A stretch of DNA of 43,876 nt from an uncultured Pelagibacteraceae bacterium (GTDB lineage Bacteria; Pseudomonadota; Alphaproteobacteria; Pelagibacterales; Pelagibacteraceae), in assembly GCA_913050185.1 (NCBI GenBank), contig CAJXBA010000009.1, positions 1 to 43,876 on the forward strand. The letters run 5' to 3'. The number at the start of each line of letters is the position of its first letter. Within the stretch, counting starts at the first letter, position 1. The translations under genes were made by a program, and so were the position numbers. The notes under the pieces are model-generated. The model searched no databases. It had not been told where the DNA came from and saw nothing but the letters and a program-made list of their open reading frames with translations. Below are positions 17,417 through 26,304 of this stretch, piece by piece.

Positions 17417-18153
17417 TTTCTTTCTTTTATTAACAGTTTATCAAAACTTTTCTTTTGCATGATGTTAATTAGTCCTTCTTTGGTTAGCTCAAGGGAAGCA
17501 GAAAAAAAACCTGCTATTCCCGATTTCCTAAGATTTTTGTTTTTTTTAAATTTATTTGGAATCATATCAAATATTTCTTTCCATTCGCTTAGAGTTTTTA
17601 TATTTTTTCTAATGATATCAGTTGCTTCTTCAGTTCTGCAAACCGGTAAACGAGGAATGTTTATTGATAAAAAACTTTTTTTCATGACATGATTGGAATA
17701 AGATTTCAACAATTCATATAAAGAAACTACAAATTTTGAATTGGCTGTTGTTCTGATTCCGCCAGACATACCTCTCATACAAACATCAGTCCCAAGCCTT
17801 TTCTTCTTTAGTAACTGATCGGATAACAAGCGCATTAATTCTAATTTTTTCAGTTGGAGCTTTAATTTTTCCGCAACTTCAGATGCTTTAAAATCATCAT
17901 CTTCATCCTCAGGCAATAACAATCTCGACTTGAGATAAGCTAGCCAAGTAGCCATAAGCAGATATTCGGAGGCCAAATCCAAATTTACTTTTTTCGTACT
18001 ATTAATAAATTCTATAAATTCATCTGCCAATTGCGTAATAGAAATTTCTGTTAAATCAACCTTCTGCAACTTTGCAAGGTCCAATAAAACATCCAATGGT
18101 CCAGAATAATTGTCTATATTTATTTTTAATTGTTCTGGTGATGTAAATTCCAT
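17413..18153 (-). CDS. scpA: Segregation and condensation protein A (kleisin)
   Basis: ScpA is the kleisin that bridges the two SMC heads. The 246 residues carry the N-terminal SMC-neck-binding helix after the conserved YSGPLDVLLDLAKLQKVDLTEISI motif, then the ASEYLLMATWLAYLKSRLLLP helix and an acidic linker (EDEDDD). The C-terminal winged helix that contacts the other SMC head completes it. It lies ten bases after nagZ and is translationally coupled to scpB. Confidence 0.96.
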   Translation of the reverse strand: MEFTSPEQLKINIDNYSGPLDVLLDLAKLQKVDLTEISITQLADEFIEFINSTKKVNLDLASEYLLMATWLAYLKSRLLLPEDEDDDFKASEVAEKLKLQLKKLELMRLLSDQLLKKKRLGTDVCMRGMSGGIRTTANSKFVVSLYELLKSYSNHVMKKSFLSINIPRLPVCRTEEATDIIRKNIKTLSEWKEIFDMIPNKFKKNKNLRKSGIAGFFSASLELTKEGLINIMQKKSFDKLLIKERK

Positions 18154-18163
18154 ATGACTAACT

Positions 18164-19111
18164 TTATCCTAAAAATTTATAAAAATGTGATGTTTTTCTT
18201 TGTGTAAATTTATCAATAATTGGCACAACTTTTATTAATTTTTTCATTTCCTTGATATTCCCGTTACAATGAAGAATCAGATTACATCCGGCATCTAAAG
18301 CTCTTGTAGCATTATTTATTAATCCATAATTTAAAGCCTTCATTGATATATCGTCTGATATAAGAATCCCTTTAAATCCAATAAGTTTTCTGATTACTTC
18401 ATTTATAACAATTTTAGAATGTGTGGCTGTATAAATAGGATCATAAATGAGGTAAATTATATGAGCTGTCATAGCAAATAACGAATTGCACTTTTTGAAA
18501 GGCTTAAAATCCTTTTTAATAAGTTCTTTTCTATTTATCTCAACTACAGGCGTTTTATGATGACTATCAATTTTAGATACTCCGTGTCCCGGAATATGTT
18601 TTATAACAGTAGCTATCTTTTTATTTTCAAATAAATTAATAGACAAATTACCTAATTTCGTTACTAAATCAGAATTTTCAGAAAAACATCGATCAACAAT
18701 TATTCTGTGAGATATTTTTCTTCGCACATCCAAGACTGGAACGGTATTAATATTTATACCAACTCTATTTAATATATCACAAACTTTTTCTGTATAAATT
18801 TTATAGTATTGATAAAAAATATTTTTATCTCGTGAATATAATTTTCCAAAAAATTTTTGAGAAAAAATACTAAAATCAATAATTGTATTTAATCTAGAAA
18901 CGCTACCACCTTCTTGATCTATCAAAATAGGGAAATATTTGTCATTAATATTATATTTGATTTCAGTAATAAGATGTCTTAGTTGATTCAAATCTTTAAT
19001 GTTTCTGGAAAATAAAATTACACCCCAAGGTTTTTCGTTTTTAATAAGATCTCTTTCTTCTGTAGTTAATTTTACTCCTTTTATTCCAAAAATAACTGCT
19101 TTTCTCTGCAT
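18164..19111 (-). CDS. nagZ: Beta-N-acetylhexosaminidase
   Basis: NagZ is a cytoplasmic glycoside hydrolase family 3 enzyme that removes N-acetylglucosamine from anhydro-muropeptides during peptidoglycan recycling. The 315-residue length is normal. Motifs include LIDQEGGSVSRLN, the KHIPGHGVSKIDSHHKTP loop with the catalytic Asp-His pair, and the nucleophile Asp in ILISDDISMKAL. It sits between the SPOR-position gene and scpA, the conserved alphaproteobacterial location. Its ATG directly abuts the stop of the preceding small gene. Confidence 0.95.
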   Translation of the reverse strand: MQRKAVIFGIKGVKLTTEERDLIKNEKPWGVILFSRNIKDLNQLRHLITEIKYNINDKYFPILIDQEGGSVSRLNTIIDFSIFSQKFFGKLYSRDKNIFYQYYKIYTEKVCDILNRVGININTVPVLDVRRKISHRIIVDRCFSENSDLVTKLGNLSINLFENKKIATVIKHIPGHGVSKIDSHHKTPVVEINRKELIKKDFKPFKKCNSLFAMTAHIIYLIYDPIYTATHSKIVINEVIRKLIGFKGILISDDISMKALNYGLINNATRALDAGCNLILHCNGNIKEMKKLIKVVPIIDKFTQRKTSHFYKFLG

Positions 19112-19378
19112 TTACTTACTTCCAATTAATTCCCAAAATTTATATTTTTTCTTCTTTTTTTTATAAATTTCTATATCGTTTCTATATTCAATTATGTTGC
19201 TTGTATCATTTTTTAATAAGGGAATATTCATCGTATCATTGCTAATTTTAACAGAGTAAGAAGATCTAGATTTATTTGTGGCTCTAATATTTTGATCTGA
19301 AAAATAAAAATTAGTTATTAATATTGCAAATAGCAAAAATGATACTATATAAAATGTATATTTAATTTTTTTCAACAT
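19112..19378 (-). CDS. Small membrane-anchored protein at the SPOR-protein position, no SPOR domain
   Basis: The gene encodes 88 residues from an ATG that overlaps the argS stop (TGATG); a GTG one codon upstream is possible. It has a cytoplasmic Lys-rich start, one membrane segment at about residues 10-25 (FYIVSFLLFAILITNFYF), a Ser/Asn/Thr-rich periplasmic stretch, and a Lys-rich C-terminus (KKKKKKYKFWELIGSK). In many alphaproteobacteria the gene between argS and nagZ encodes a longer protein with the same membrane anchor plus a C-terminal SPOR domain that binds denuded septal peptidoglycan. Here that domain is absent. I infer a shortened relative rather than a proven one, because no diagnostic motif remains. 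Confidence 0.75.
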   Translation of the reverse strand: MLKKIKYTFYIVSFLLFAILITNFYFSDQNIRATNKSRSSYSVKISNDTMNIPLLKNDTSNIIEYRNDIEIYKKKKKKYKFWELIGSK

Positions 19379-21105
19379 CACATTCTTTTTGGTGTTGATA
19401 CACCTAAAATTGACATACCATTTTTTATAACTATAGACAGCGCTTTTAGTAAAGCTAAGCGAGACTTATTATTAATTTTATTATTAATGATAAATCTATA
19501 TTCTTCATTAATTTTTCCCATATTCCAGTATGCGTGAAACAAAGTTACAAGATCGTATAAATAAACAGGTATTCTGTGTGGTTCAAGCTTAGTAGATGAT
19601 ATTGTAACACATTTTGGCCATTCTAAAACTTTTTTCAAAATTTCAATTTCATATTTATTAAATGTTAGATGCTCTTTATTGAAATTTATTTTTTTTTCAA
19701 TATCTAAATGAAGTGATCTAAAAATAGAATTAATTCTTGCATAAGCATATTGAACATAAAATACAGGATTCTCTTTTGATTTCTCTGTTACCTTATCAAA
19801 ATCAAAATCTAATTCTGCTTCATTGCTTCTATTTAACATGATAAATCTAACAGAGTCTTTTCCAACCTCATCTACTAGATCTTTTGCGGTAATATAATCT
19901 CCTTTACGTTTAGACATTTTAAAAGGTTCACCCTTTCTTAATAATTTTACAAGTTGAGTTACTTTACATATTAGATTAATTTTATTATTAGAAAGAGCTG
20001 ATACAGCAGCTGAAATTCTTTTTATGTACCCCGTATGATCAGCACCTAGAATATTTATTAATACATTGAATTTTCTGTCAATTTTATTTGCATGATAGGC
20101 AATATCACTAGCAAAGTAAGTCCAAGATTGATCTGCTTTTGTTAACGGTCTGTCAATATCATCTGTAAAATCCGTTGATTTAAATAACAACTGCTGTCTA
20201 TCTTTCCAATCATTGGTCAATTCCCCTTTGGGGGCCAGAAGTTTACCTCTATAAACGAAATTTTGTTTTTCGAGTTTATTAATCGTCTTTTGTACTAATG
20301 CATTTTTAATTAATTTGGATTCATAAACAAAATTGTCATGTTTAACTCCTAATGCTGATAAATCATTTTTAATAATTTCAACTGCTATACCTAAGGATTC
20401 CTTAGCTAATTTATTATATATTCTTTCATAGTTGCTAAAATTTTTAATAGTTTTATTTTTTAATATTTTTTTTGCAATGCCAACAATGTAAATACCTGGA
20501 TATAAGTTTAAATTATTTGGAAATGTTTTATTTTCTGTAATTTCCAAAATCCTACAATAAACAGAGAATACAAAGTTTTTTATTTGAGATCCATAATCAT
20601 TAACGTAATATTCTTTTGTAATTACATTTCCATTAAATTTTAACAAATTTGAAATAGCATCTCCTATTATAGCACCTCTACAATGACCGACATGCAAAGG
20701 TCCAGTTGGATTGGCAGAAACAAATTCGATATTGTATTTTTTTTTTGAAATCTTATTAGCTCCATAGGCTGGACCTTGCTTAATTATGTCGCGTAAATGA
20801 ATTTTCCAAAAATCGTTTCTAAAAAAAATATTTAAAAAACCTGGTTTTGCAAAATCGACTTTTTCAAATTCATTAAAATTATTTAAAAAATGTTTTTTTA
20901 GAATTTCTGCAATTTCTGAAGGTGCCTTTTGATTAGCTTTCGCTAGAATCATGGCTGCATTACATGACATAATTGCATCCTGATCTTTTGGTGGCAATTC
21001 AACTACAATACTCCTTAAATTGGAAGGAAGGTTTATAATATTCTTTTTTTCCAACTTTTTTAAAAGTAATAAAATTTTTACCTGATAATCCAAAAATAAA
21101 TTCAT
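19378..21105 (-). CDS. argS: Arginyl-tRNA synthetase
   Basis: ArgS charges tRNA-Arg and requires the tRNA for amino-acid activation. The 575 residues include the N-terminal Add1 domain, the HIGH-type motif in SANPTGPLHVGHCRGAIIGD (about 128-148), and KMSKRKGDYITA (about 390-400). The C-terminal anticodon-binding helical domain contains VQYAYARINSIFR. The family length is about 550-590. It overlaps dgt upstream by four bases and the small SPOR-position gene downstream by one base. Confidence 0.97.
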   Translation of the reverse strand: MNLFLDYQVKILLLLKKLEKKNIINLPSNLRSIVVELPPKDQDAIMSCNAAMILAKANQKAPSEIAEILKKHFLNNFNEFEKVDFAKPGFLNIFFRNDFWKIHLRDIIKQGPAYGANKISKKKYNIEFVSANPTGPLHVGHCRGAIIGDAISNLLKFNGNVITKEYYVNDYGSQIKNFVFSVYCRILEITENKTFPNNLNLYPGIYIVGIAKKILKNKTIKNFSNYERIYNKLAKESLGIAVEIIKNDLSALGVKHDNFVYESKLIKNALVQKTINKLEKQNFVYRGKLLAPKGELTNDWKDRQQLLFKSTDFTDDIDRPLTKADQSWTYFASDIAYHANKIDRKFNVLINILGADHTGYIKRISAAVSALSNNKINLICKVTQLVKLLRKGEPFKMSKRKGDYITAKDLVDEVGKDSVRFIMLNRSNEAELDFDFDKVTEKSKENPVFYVQYAYARINSIFRSLHLDIEKKINFNKEHLTFNKYEIEILKKVLEWPKCVTISSTKLEPHRIPVYLYDLVTLFHAYWNMGKINEEYRFIINNKINNKSRLALLKALSIVIKNGMSILGVSTPKRM

Positions 21106-22247
21106 TTTATTTTCTCATATATATTCGTTGCATATCTATCGGTCATTCCCGCAACAAAATCTGCTACCACACGTTCTTTTTGCTCTTTTTGAAATAATTC
21201 CCCATTAATATATTTTTTTGGATTTTTTAACAAATAATTAAATAAACCTTCAATTATTCTTTTTCCTTTATTTGCATTAACAATGACCTTTTTGTGATCA
21301 TACATATTGTGTTTCAAAAAAGCTTTTATTTGTCTGTCCATCTTTTTCATTTTATCTGAAAAATCGACTATCGGACTATTTCTATTGCAGATATCTCTTA
21401 TTGATTTTGGATTATTTTTCTTTATATTTTTATTTGTCGTATTTATAACATCAATTACCATTAAATTTATTAAATCTCTAACAATTTGACTGATGATTAT
21501 TTCTCTTCTAAAACTTTTCATATTCTTTAAATGTTTATTAATTAAAGTTGATATAAAAGGTATTGAAATAAGTTTTTGAATTGAAAACAAGCCAGCTCTT
21601 AAACCATCTTCCAAATCGTGATTATTATAAGCAATATCATCAGATATGGCAGCAACTTGTGCCTCTAGAGATGGAAACTTGTTAAGATTTATTTTGTTAT
21701 TAAGCAAATTTATTTTCAAAATTTTTTTAAAAGAATCTGCTTTAGTAACCGGACCATTATGCTTAATCAAACCGTCTAATGTTTCCATAGTAAGATTTAA
21801 ACCGCGAAATTTATAATATTTGTTTTCTATTAATGTAACTATTCTTAATGTTTGTATATTATGGTCAAATCCTCCATATTGTTCCATACATTGGTTTAGC
21901 GCTTCTTCTCCAGCATGACCAAAAGGTGCATGGCCAAGATCATGTGACAGGCTTAATGATTCGGTCAAATCTTCATTTAAACCTAAAGACCTTGCCAATG
22001 TTCTGGCGATTTGCGAAACTTCCATTGAATGTGTAAGTCTAGTTCTGTAATGATCTCCCTCAGTATTTACAAAAACCTGAGTTTTGTGTTTGAGTCTTCT
22101 AAACGATGAAGAGTGAATTATTCTATCTCTATCCCTCTGATAGGGTGATCTAACAAAGCTTTCAGATTCTTTGTATACTCTTCCCTCGCTATTAATTGAT
22201 TTAACAGCATACGATTTAAGATGATTTTCTCTATAATTTTTTTGCAT
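21102..22247 (-). CDS. dgt: dGTPase-like deoxynucleotide triphosphohydrolase
   Basis: Proteins of this family hydrolyse dGTP or related dNTPs to the nucleoside and tripolyphosphate, which helps balance nucleotide pools. The 381 residues contain the HD-domain metal ligands: His in RTRLTHSMEV, the His-Asp pair in LSLSHDLGHAPFGHAGEEAL, and a late Asp in AAISDDIAYNNHDLEDGLR. The N-terminal RSPYQRDRDRIIHSSSFRRLKHKTQV is typical of the type with dGTPase activity. It is the first gene of the long leftward operon and is divergent from the iron-sulfur carrier gene with only 40 bases between. Confidence 0.93.
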   Translation of the reverse strand: MQKNYRENHLKSYAVKSINSEGRVYKESESFVRSPYQRDRDRIIHSSSFRRLKHKTQVFVNTEGDHYRTRLTHSMEVSQIARTLARSLGLNEDLTESLSLSHDLGHAPFGHAGEEALNQCMEQYGGFDHNIQTLRIVTLIENKYYKFRGLNLTMETLDGLIKHNGPVTKADSFKKILKINLLNNKINLNKFPSLEAQVAAISDDIAYNNHDLEDGLRAGLFSIQKLISIPFISTLINKHLKNMKSFRREIIISQIVRDLINLMVIDVINTTNKNIKKNNPKSIRDICNRNSPIVDFSDKMKKMDRQIKAFLKHNMYDHKKVIVNANKGKRIIEGLFNYLLKNPKKYINGELFQKEQKERVVADFVAGMTDRYATNIYEKIK

Positions 22248-22287
22248 AATTTAATTAGGATGACTATATTACAATAACCCAGATAAA

Positions 22288-22605
22288 ATGATTAAAGAAA
22301 TAAACTTTAGTAAAAAAGCTGTGGAAAGAATTAATCAGCTAATATCAAAAAAACCTTCAGGTACATTTTTTAGAATTGCTATAAATGGCGGAGGTTGTTC
22401 CGGATTCAAATATGATTTCTCTTTTGACAACAAAATTGACGAAAATGATTTAAGGCATAAAAATATAGTGGTGGATAAATCATCACTGAAGATGCTTAGG
22501 GGATCTCTTGTTGATTTTTCAGAAGGCTTGATAGGAAGTTCTTTTAAAATATCAAATCCAAAAACAAAATCTTCTTGTGGTTGCGGCATATCTTTTTCAA
22601 TTTAA
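22288..22605 (+). CDS. erpA: A-type iron-sulfur carrier (ErpA/IscA/HesB family)
   Basis: A-type carriers accept a [4Fe-4S] or [2Fe-2S] cluster and pass it to apo-proteins. The 105-residue protein has the three conserved cysteines: Cys in NGGGCSGFKYDF (about residue 39) and the CGCG pair near the end. The position beside dgt and xth is the common alphaproteobacterial site for erpA. Discrimination between ErpA and IscA by motif alone is not safe. The stop overlaps the ATG of the exonuclease gene by one base (TAATG), so the two are coupled. Confidence 0.9.
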   Translation: MIKEINFSKKAVERINQLISKKPSGTFFRIAINGGGCSGFKYDFSFDNKIDENDLRHKNIVVDKSSLKMLRGSLVDFSEGLIGSSFKISNPKTKSSCGCGISFSI

Positions 22606-23381
22606 TGAAAATAAGTTCCTGGAATGTTAACTCTGTAAGAGCAAGAATTATAAATATAGTAAACTATATAAAAAAATCTAAGCCAGATGTTTTGTTCATA
22701 CAAGAGATAAAAACAGAGAAGAAAAATTTTCCTTATAATAATTTTAAACAATTGGGTTATGAATGTCATGTATTTGGGCAAAAAAGCTATAATGGTGTTG
22801 CCATCGCATCAAAAATAAATATTAGTGAAATTAACTTGCAATTTTTCAAAGATAAAAAAAAACAATCAAGAATAATCGCTGGCAAGATTAAGCATAATTC
22901 TAGTACTGTTTTTTTGATAAATATTTATGCTCCTAATGGAAATCCGATTAACACAGAAAAGTATGATTATAAAAAAGAATGGTTTGACACTTTTAATAAA
23001 AAAATAAAAAATACTTTGTCAGAAAATAAAAATATTATTATAGGTGGTGATTTCAATGTAATACCTGAAGAGATCGATGTCTACGATCATAAGAAATATC
23101 AAAATGATGCCTTGTTTAAATTAGAAATAAGAACAAAATTTAATGAATTAATCAATTTAGGTTTTCGTGATGTCTTTCGCTTATTCAATGAAAATAAAAG
23201 AGAGTATACATTTTGGGATTATATGAGTGGTGCATGGCAAAAAAATCACGGCATGAGAATAGATCATTTTTTAGTCTCAATGAATATTTTGAATAGAATA
23301 AAAAATATAAATATTGATAAAAATCCAAGGTCTAATATAAAACCATCAGATCATACACCAATAGAAATAGAAATCAATTAG
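22605..23381 (+). CDS. xth: Exodeoxyribonuclease III / AP endonuclease
   Basis: Exonuclease III cuts abasic sites and degrades 3' ends in base excision repair. I place the start at the ATG at 22605, in the TAATG overlap with the carrier gene, because it gives the family N-terminus MKISSWNVNSVRAR; this yields 258 residues. Catalytic motifs are the Glu in FIQEIKT, the Asp/Asn in GGDFNVIPEEIDVY, RIDHFLVS, and the final SDHTPIEIE with the catalytic Asp-His. The 3' end overlaps that of manC by eight bases in convergent orientation. Confidence 0.95.
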   Translation: MKISSWNVNSVRARIINIVNYIKKSKPDVLFIQEIKTEKKNFPYNNFKQLGYECHVFGQKSYNGVAIASKINISEINLQFFKDKKKQSRIIAGKIKHNSSTVFLINIYAPNGNPINTEKYDYKKEWFDTFNKKIKNTLSENKNIIIGGDFNVIPEEIDVYDHKKYQNDALFKLEIRTKFNELINLGFRDVFRLFNENKREYTFWDYMSGAWQKNHGMRIDHFLVSMNILNRIKNINIDKNPRSNIKPSDHTPIEIEIN

Positions 23382-24579
23382 CCCTTCCATAAATATCTCT
23401 ATACCTGACTATATCAGTCTCTTTTAAAATAGGACCAGTTTGAACTTCAATAATTTTGACTGATGTATTAAAAAGGTTTTCAATTCTATGAACTGTTCCT
23501 TTTGGAATAAACGTTGTATCGTTTGGATTTTTAAACAATTTACTCTTGTTAATTGTAATTTTTGGCTTGCCAGAAATAATAGTCCAACGTTCAGATCGAT
23601 AATGGTGTTTTTGCAAACTGATTGATGATTTTGGGTTAATTACTAATTCTTTCAATAAAAAACCTTTGCCAGAATATAAATTGATATACTTTCCCCATGG
23701 CCTGTAATACGTGTTTTTTCTAATATTTGTTTTTGAAATATGTTCTTTAAAAAACTTCCAAATTTCTTTCCAATTACCTAAATCTGTTAGGGGAATATTT
23801 AATTTAATTCCATTAACATTTTTAGCCTTTTCAAGAATTGCAAAATCAAATGATATTGGTTGGATTTTTCTAAATGATGATTTGTTTAAATAATAAATAT
23901 TATTACAATTTTTAGATCTTGCTACTGCATTATCACAATAGACATACATTTTCTTTTGAAATTTTTTAAAATTTGCAATTATTGAGTCTTTTCTTATAAA
24001 AAACATACCTAAATTCATATAAGCTTTTTTTTTTAAAATTGTTTTTAATTTATTTTTATCTGGTTTTTCAATAAATCGAATTACCTTATTTATATATTTT
24101 GAAATTTTTTTTACTAAAAAATAACCATATTCAGAAGATGGTGAAATAGTTTTATTACCGAAAATAAAAATATTATTTTTGCTTAAACATTTTTTATGAG
24201 TACTAATTGATTTATTAAATTGATTAATGTCACCAATTAAATTATCTGATGGAAGAAATAACATTGGTTGATTATTGTATCCTTTTTGAATTAAAGCTGA
24301 TGACAATATAGCAGGAGCTGTATTTCTTTTAAATGGTTCCAACATAATTTGATATTTTTTAATTTTGTGTTTTTTAAGATATTTCTTTACCAATTTTAAA
24401 TAAGCTGCATTTGTTGTTATTATAGGGTAATCAAATATTGATCCCTTAATACGTTCAAGAGTTTTGCCAAATAAAGTCCAACCACCCCAATCAATAAATT
24501 GTTTTGGCAGTTTCTTTTCAGACTCGGACCATAATCTAGTACCTGCTCCGCCACATAAGATAACTGGTTTTATTTTCAT
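23374..24579 (-). CDS. manC: Mannose-1-phosphate guanylyltransferase / mannose-6-phosphate isomerase
   Basis: The enzyme makes GDP-mannose from mannose-1-phosphate and GTP, feeding surface glycans. The 401 residues have the N-terminal nucleotidyltransferase signature LCGGAGTRLWSESEKKLPKQF (residues 8-28), then LEPFKRNTAPAI, FIEKPDKNK and the LTDLGNWKEIW segment. A C-terminal cupin domain begins at PWGKYINLY and includes QKHHYRSERW and FIPKGTVHRIEN, the type II phosphomannose isomerase-like region. It is shorter than the 460-480 residues of well-known ManC proteins, with both domains retained, so isomerase activity is less certain. ilvD lies seven bases upstream in the same direction. Confidence 0.93.
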   Translation of the reverse strand: MKIKPVILCGGAGTRLWSESEKKLPKQFIDWGGWTLFGKTLERIKGSIFDYPIITTNAAYLKLVKKYLKKHKIKKYQIMLEPFKRNTAPAILSSALIQKGYNNQPMLFLPSDNLIGDINQFNKSISTHKKCLSKNNIFIFGNKTISPSSEYGYFLVKKISKYINKVIRFIEKPDKNKLKTILKKKAYMNLGMFFIRKDSIIANFKKFQKKMYVYCDNAVARSKNCNNIYYLNKSSFRKIQPISFDFAILEKAKNVNGIKLNIPLTDLGNWKEIWKFFKEHISKTNIRKNTYYRPWGKYINLYSGKGFLLKELVINPKSSISLQKHHYRSERWTIISGKPKITINKSKLFKNPNDTTFIPKGTVHRIENLFNTSVKIIEVQTGPILKETDIVRYRDIYGRAN

Positions 24580-24586
24580 TTACTTC

Positions 24587-26302
24587 TTAAATGTCAGCGT
24601 AGCATTTTTTTTCTTTAGATGCCCCAGGATGTGTAACAGCACCCTTAAAAGCAGGACCTACAGAGTTGGAGTATTTCCATAAGGTACCAGAAGTGTATTC
24701 TATTTTTTTCGGTTTCCATTTATTTTTTCTTTTGATCAATTCCTTGTTGGACAAATTAACTTTCAGATAACCTTTGTCAGCATCAATCTCGATTACATCT
24801 CCATTTTTTACTAAACCAATAGGTCCGCCAACAGCAGCTTCAGGACCAACATGACCAATAGAAAATCCATGGGTACCGCCCGAAAAACGTCCGTCAGTAA
24901 TAAGGGCAACTTCTTCTCCCAAACCTTGTCCGTATATGGCTCCAGTGGTTGATAACATTTCTGGCATACCGGGACTCCCTTTAGGACCCTCATATCTAAT
25001 AACAATTACATCGCCTGCTTTTATTTTTTTTGCCAAAACCGCGTCTAATGCTAATTTCTCTCCATCGAAACATTTAGCTTTACCTTTAAATTTTTTTTTC
25101 TTCATTCCAGCAACTTTAATAATTGCACCATCGGGAGCTAAATTACCTTTTAATCCAACAAAACCTCCTTTTGGACTCAAAGGATTAGATGTTTTATAAA
25201 TTACTTTTTGATCAATCGGAAAAGTAATATCTTTATGATTTTCTCCAATTGTTTTTCCAGTAACTGTCATGCAATCTTCATGCAAAAAACCTCCATCTAA
25301 CAAAGCTTTAATCAAAATTGGAACACCTCCTATTTCGTATAGATCTTTTGCAACATATTTGCCTGCAGGTTTTAAATCAGCTATATAAGGAGTCTTTTTA
25401 GATATTTTTGTAACATCTTCTAAAGTAAATTTAATTCCAACTTCATTTGCTATTGCTGGCAAATGTAACGCTGCATTAGTAGAACCTCCTGATGCAGCGA
25501 CTACAACAGCTGCATTTTCCAAAGACTTTCTTGTAACAATATTCCTGGGTCTGATATTTTTTTCTAATAAATTCATTACAGCTTGTCCGCTTGAAACTGC
25601 AAACTTATCTCTATCTTTATATACTGCGGGTGTACTAGCAGATCCAGGCAAAGCTAACCCTATAGCCTCAGAGACACATGCCATAGTATTTGCTGTAAAT
25701 TGGCCACCACATGATCCTCCTGATGGACAAGCTACACTCTCTAACTCTAGCAATTCTTCTTTAGTCATATTACCGGTTGAATGTTTTCCAACTCCCTCGA
25801 AAACGTCAACTATAGTTACATCTTTCCCTTTGTAACGCCCCGGTAATATAGATCCTCCATAAACAAACACAGAAGGAACATTTAACCTTAACATGACCAT
25901 CATAAGACCCGGTAATGATTTGTCGCATCCAGCTATACCTATAAGTGCATCATAACAATGACCTCGCATAGTAAGTTCTATGGAGTCAGCTATTATCTCC
26001 CTGCTTATTAATGAAGATTTCATTCCAGCATGACCCATTGCTATACCATCGGTTACAGTAATGGTTGTAAATTCTCTTGGTGTGCCACCTGAAGACTTTA
26101 CACCTTTTTTAGCTGATTGAGCCTGTCTAGAAAGAGTTATGTTACAAGGCGCAGCTTCGTTCCAGGTAGTCACAACACCAACAAAAGGTTTTTCGATGTC
26201 CGTATTAGTGAGACCCATAGCATAGTACATAGATCTATGTGGAGCACTTTTAATGCCCACAGATACATGTCTGCTTGGTAATTTTGCTTTATTAAATTTC
26301 AT
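24587..26302 (-). CDS. ilvD: Dihydroxy-acid dehydratase
   Basis: IlvD dehydrates 2,3-dihydroxy-isovalerate and its ethyl homologue in valine, leucine and isoleucine synthesis, using an iron-sulfur cluster. The 571 residues carry three Cys motifs for the cluster: [18 protein letters not shown] and [17 protein letters not shown]. The family segments [24 protein letters not shown] and [21 protein letters not shown] are present. G+C is somewhat higher than in neighbours, as expected for a highly conserved enzyme. It sits between valS (two bases upstream) and manC. Confidence 0.98.
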   Translation of the reverse strand: MKFNKAKLPSRHVSVGIKSAPHRSMYYAMGLTNTDIEKPFVGVVTTWNEAAPCNITLSRQAQSAKKGVKSSGGTPREFTTITVTDGIAMGHAGMKSSLISREIIADSIELTMRGHCYDALIGIAGCDKSLPGLMMVMLRLNVPSVFVYGGSILPGRYKGKDVTIVDVFEGVGKHSTGNMTKEELLELESVACPSGGSCGGQFTANTMACVSEAIGLALPGSASTPAVYKDRDKFAVSSGQAVMNLLEKNIRPRNIVTRKSLENAAVVVAASGGSTNAALHLPAIANEVGIKFTLEDVTKISKKTPYIADLKPAGKYVAKDLYEIGGVPILIKALLDGGFLHEDCMTVTGKTIGENHKDITFPIDQKVIYKTSNPLSPKGGFVGLKGNLAPDGAIIKVAGMKKKKFKGKAKCFDGEKLALDAVLAKKIKAGDVIVIRYEGPKGSPGMPEMLSTTGAIYGQGLGEEVALITDGRFSGGTHGFSIGHVGPEAAVGGPIGLVKNGDVIEIDADKGYLKVNLSNKELIKRKNKWKPKKIEYTSGTLWKYSNSVGPAFKGAVTHPGASKEKKCYADI

Positions 26303-26304
26303 AA

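Noticed and set aside
24464-26302. Long opposite-strand frames inside ilvD, gyrA and other genes
   Set aside because: They lack ribosome sites and recognisable domains and coincide with strongly conserved genes on the other strand, so they are shadows.
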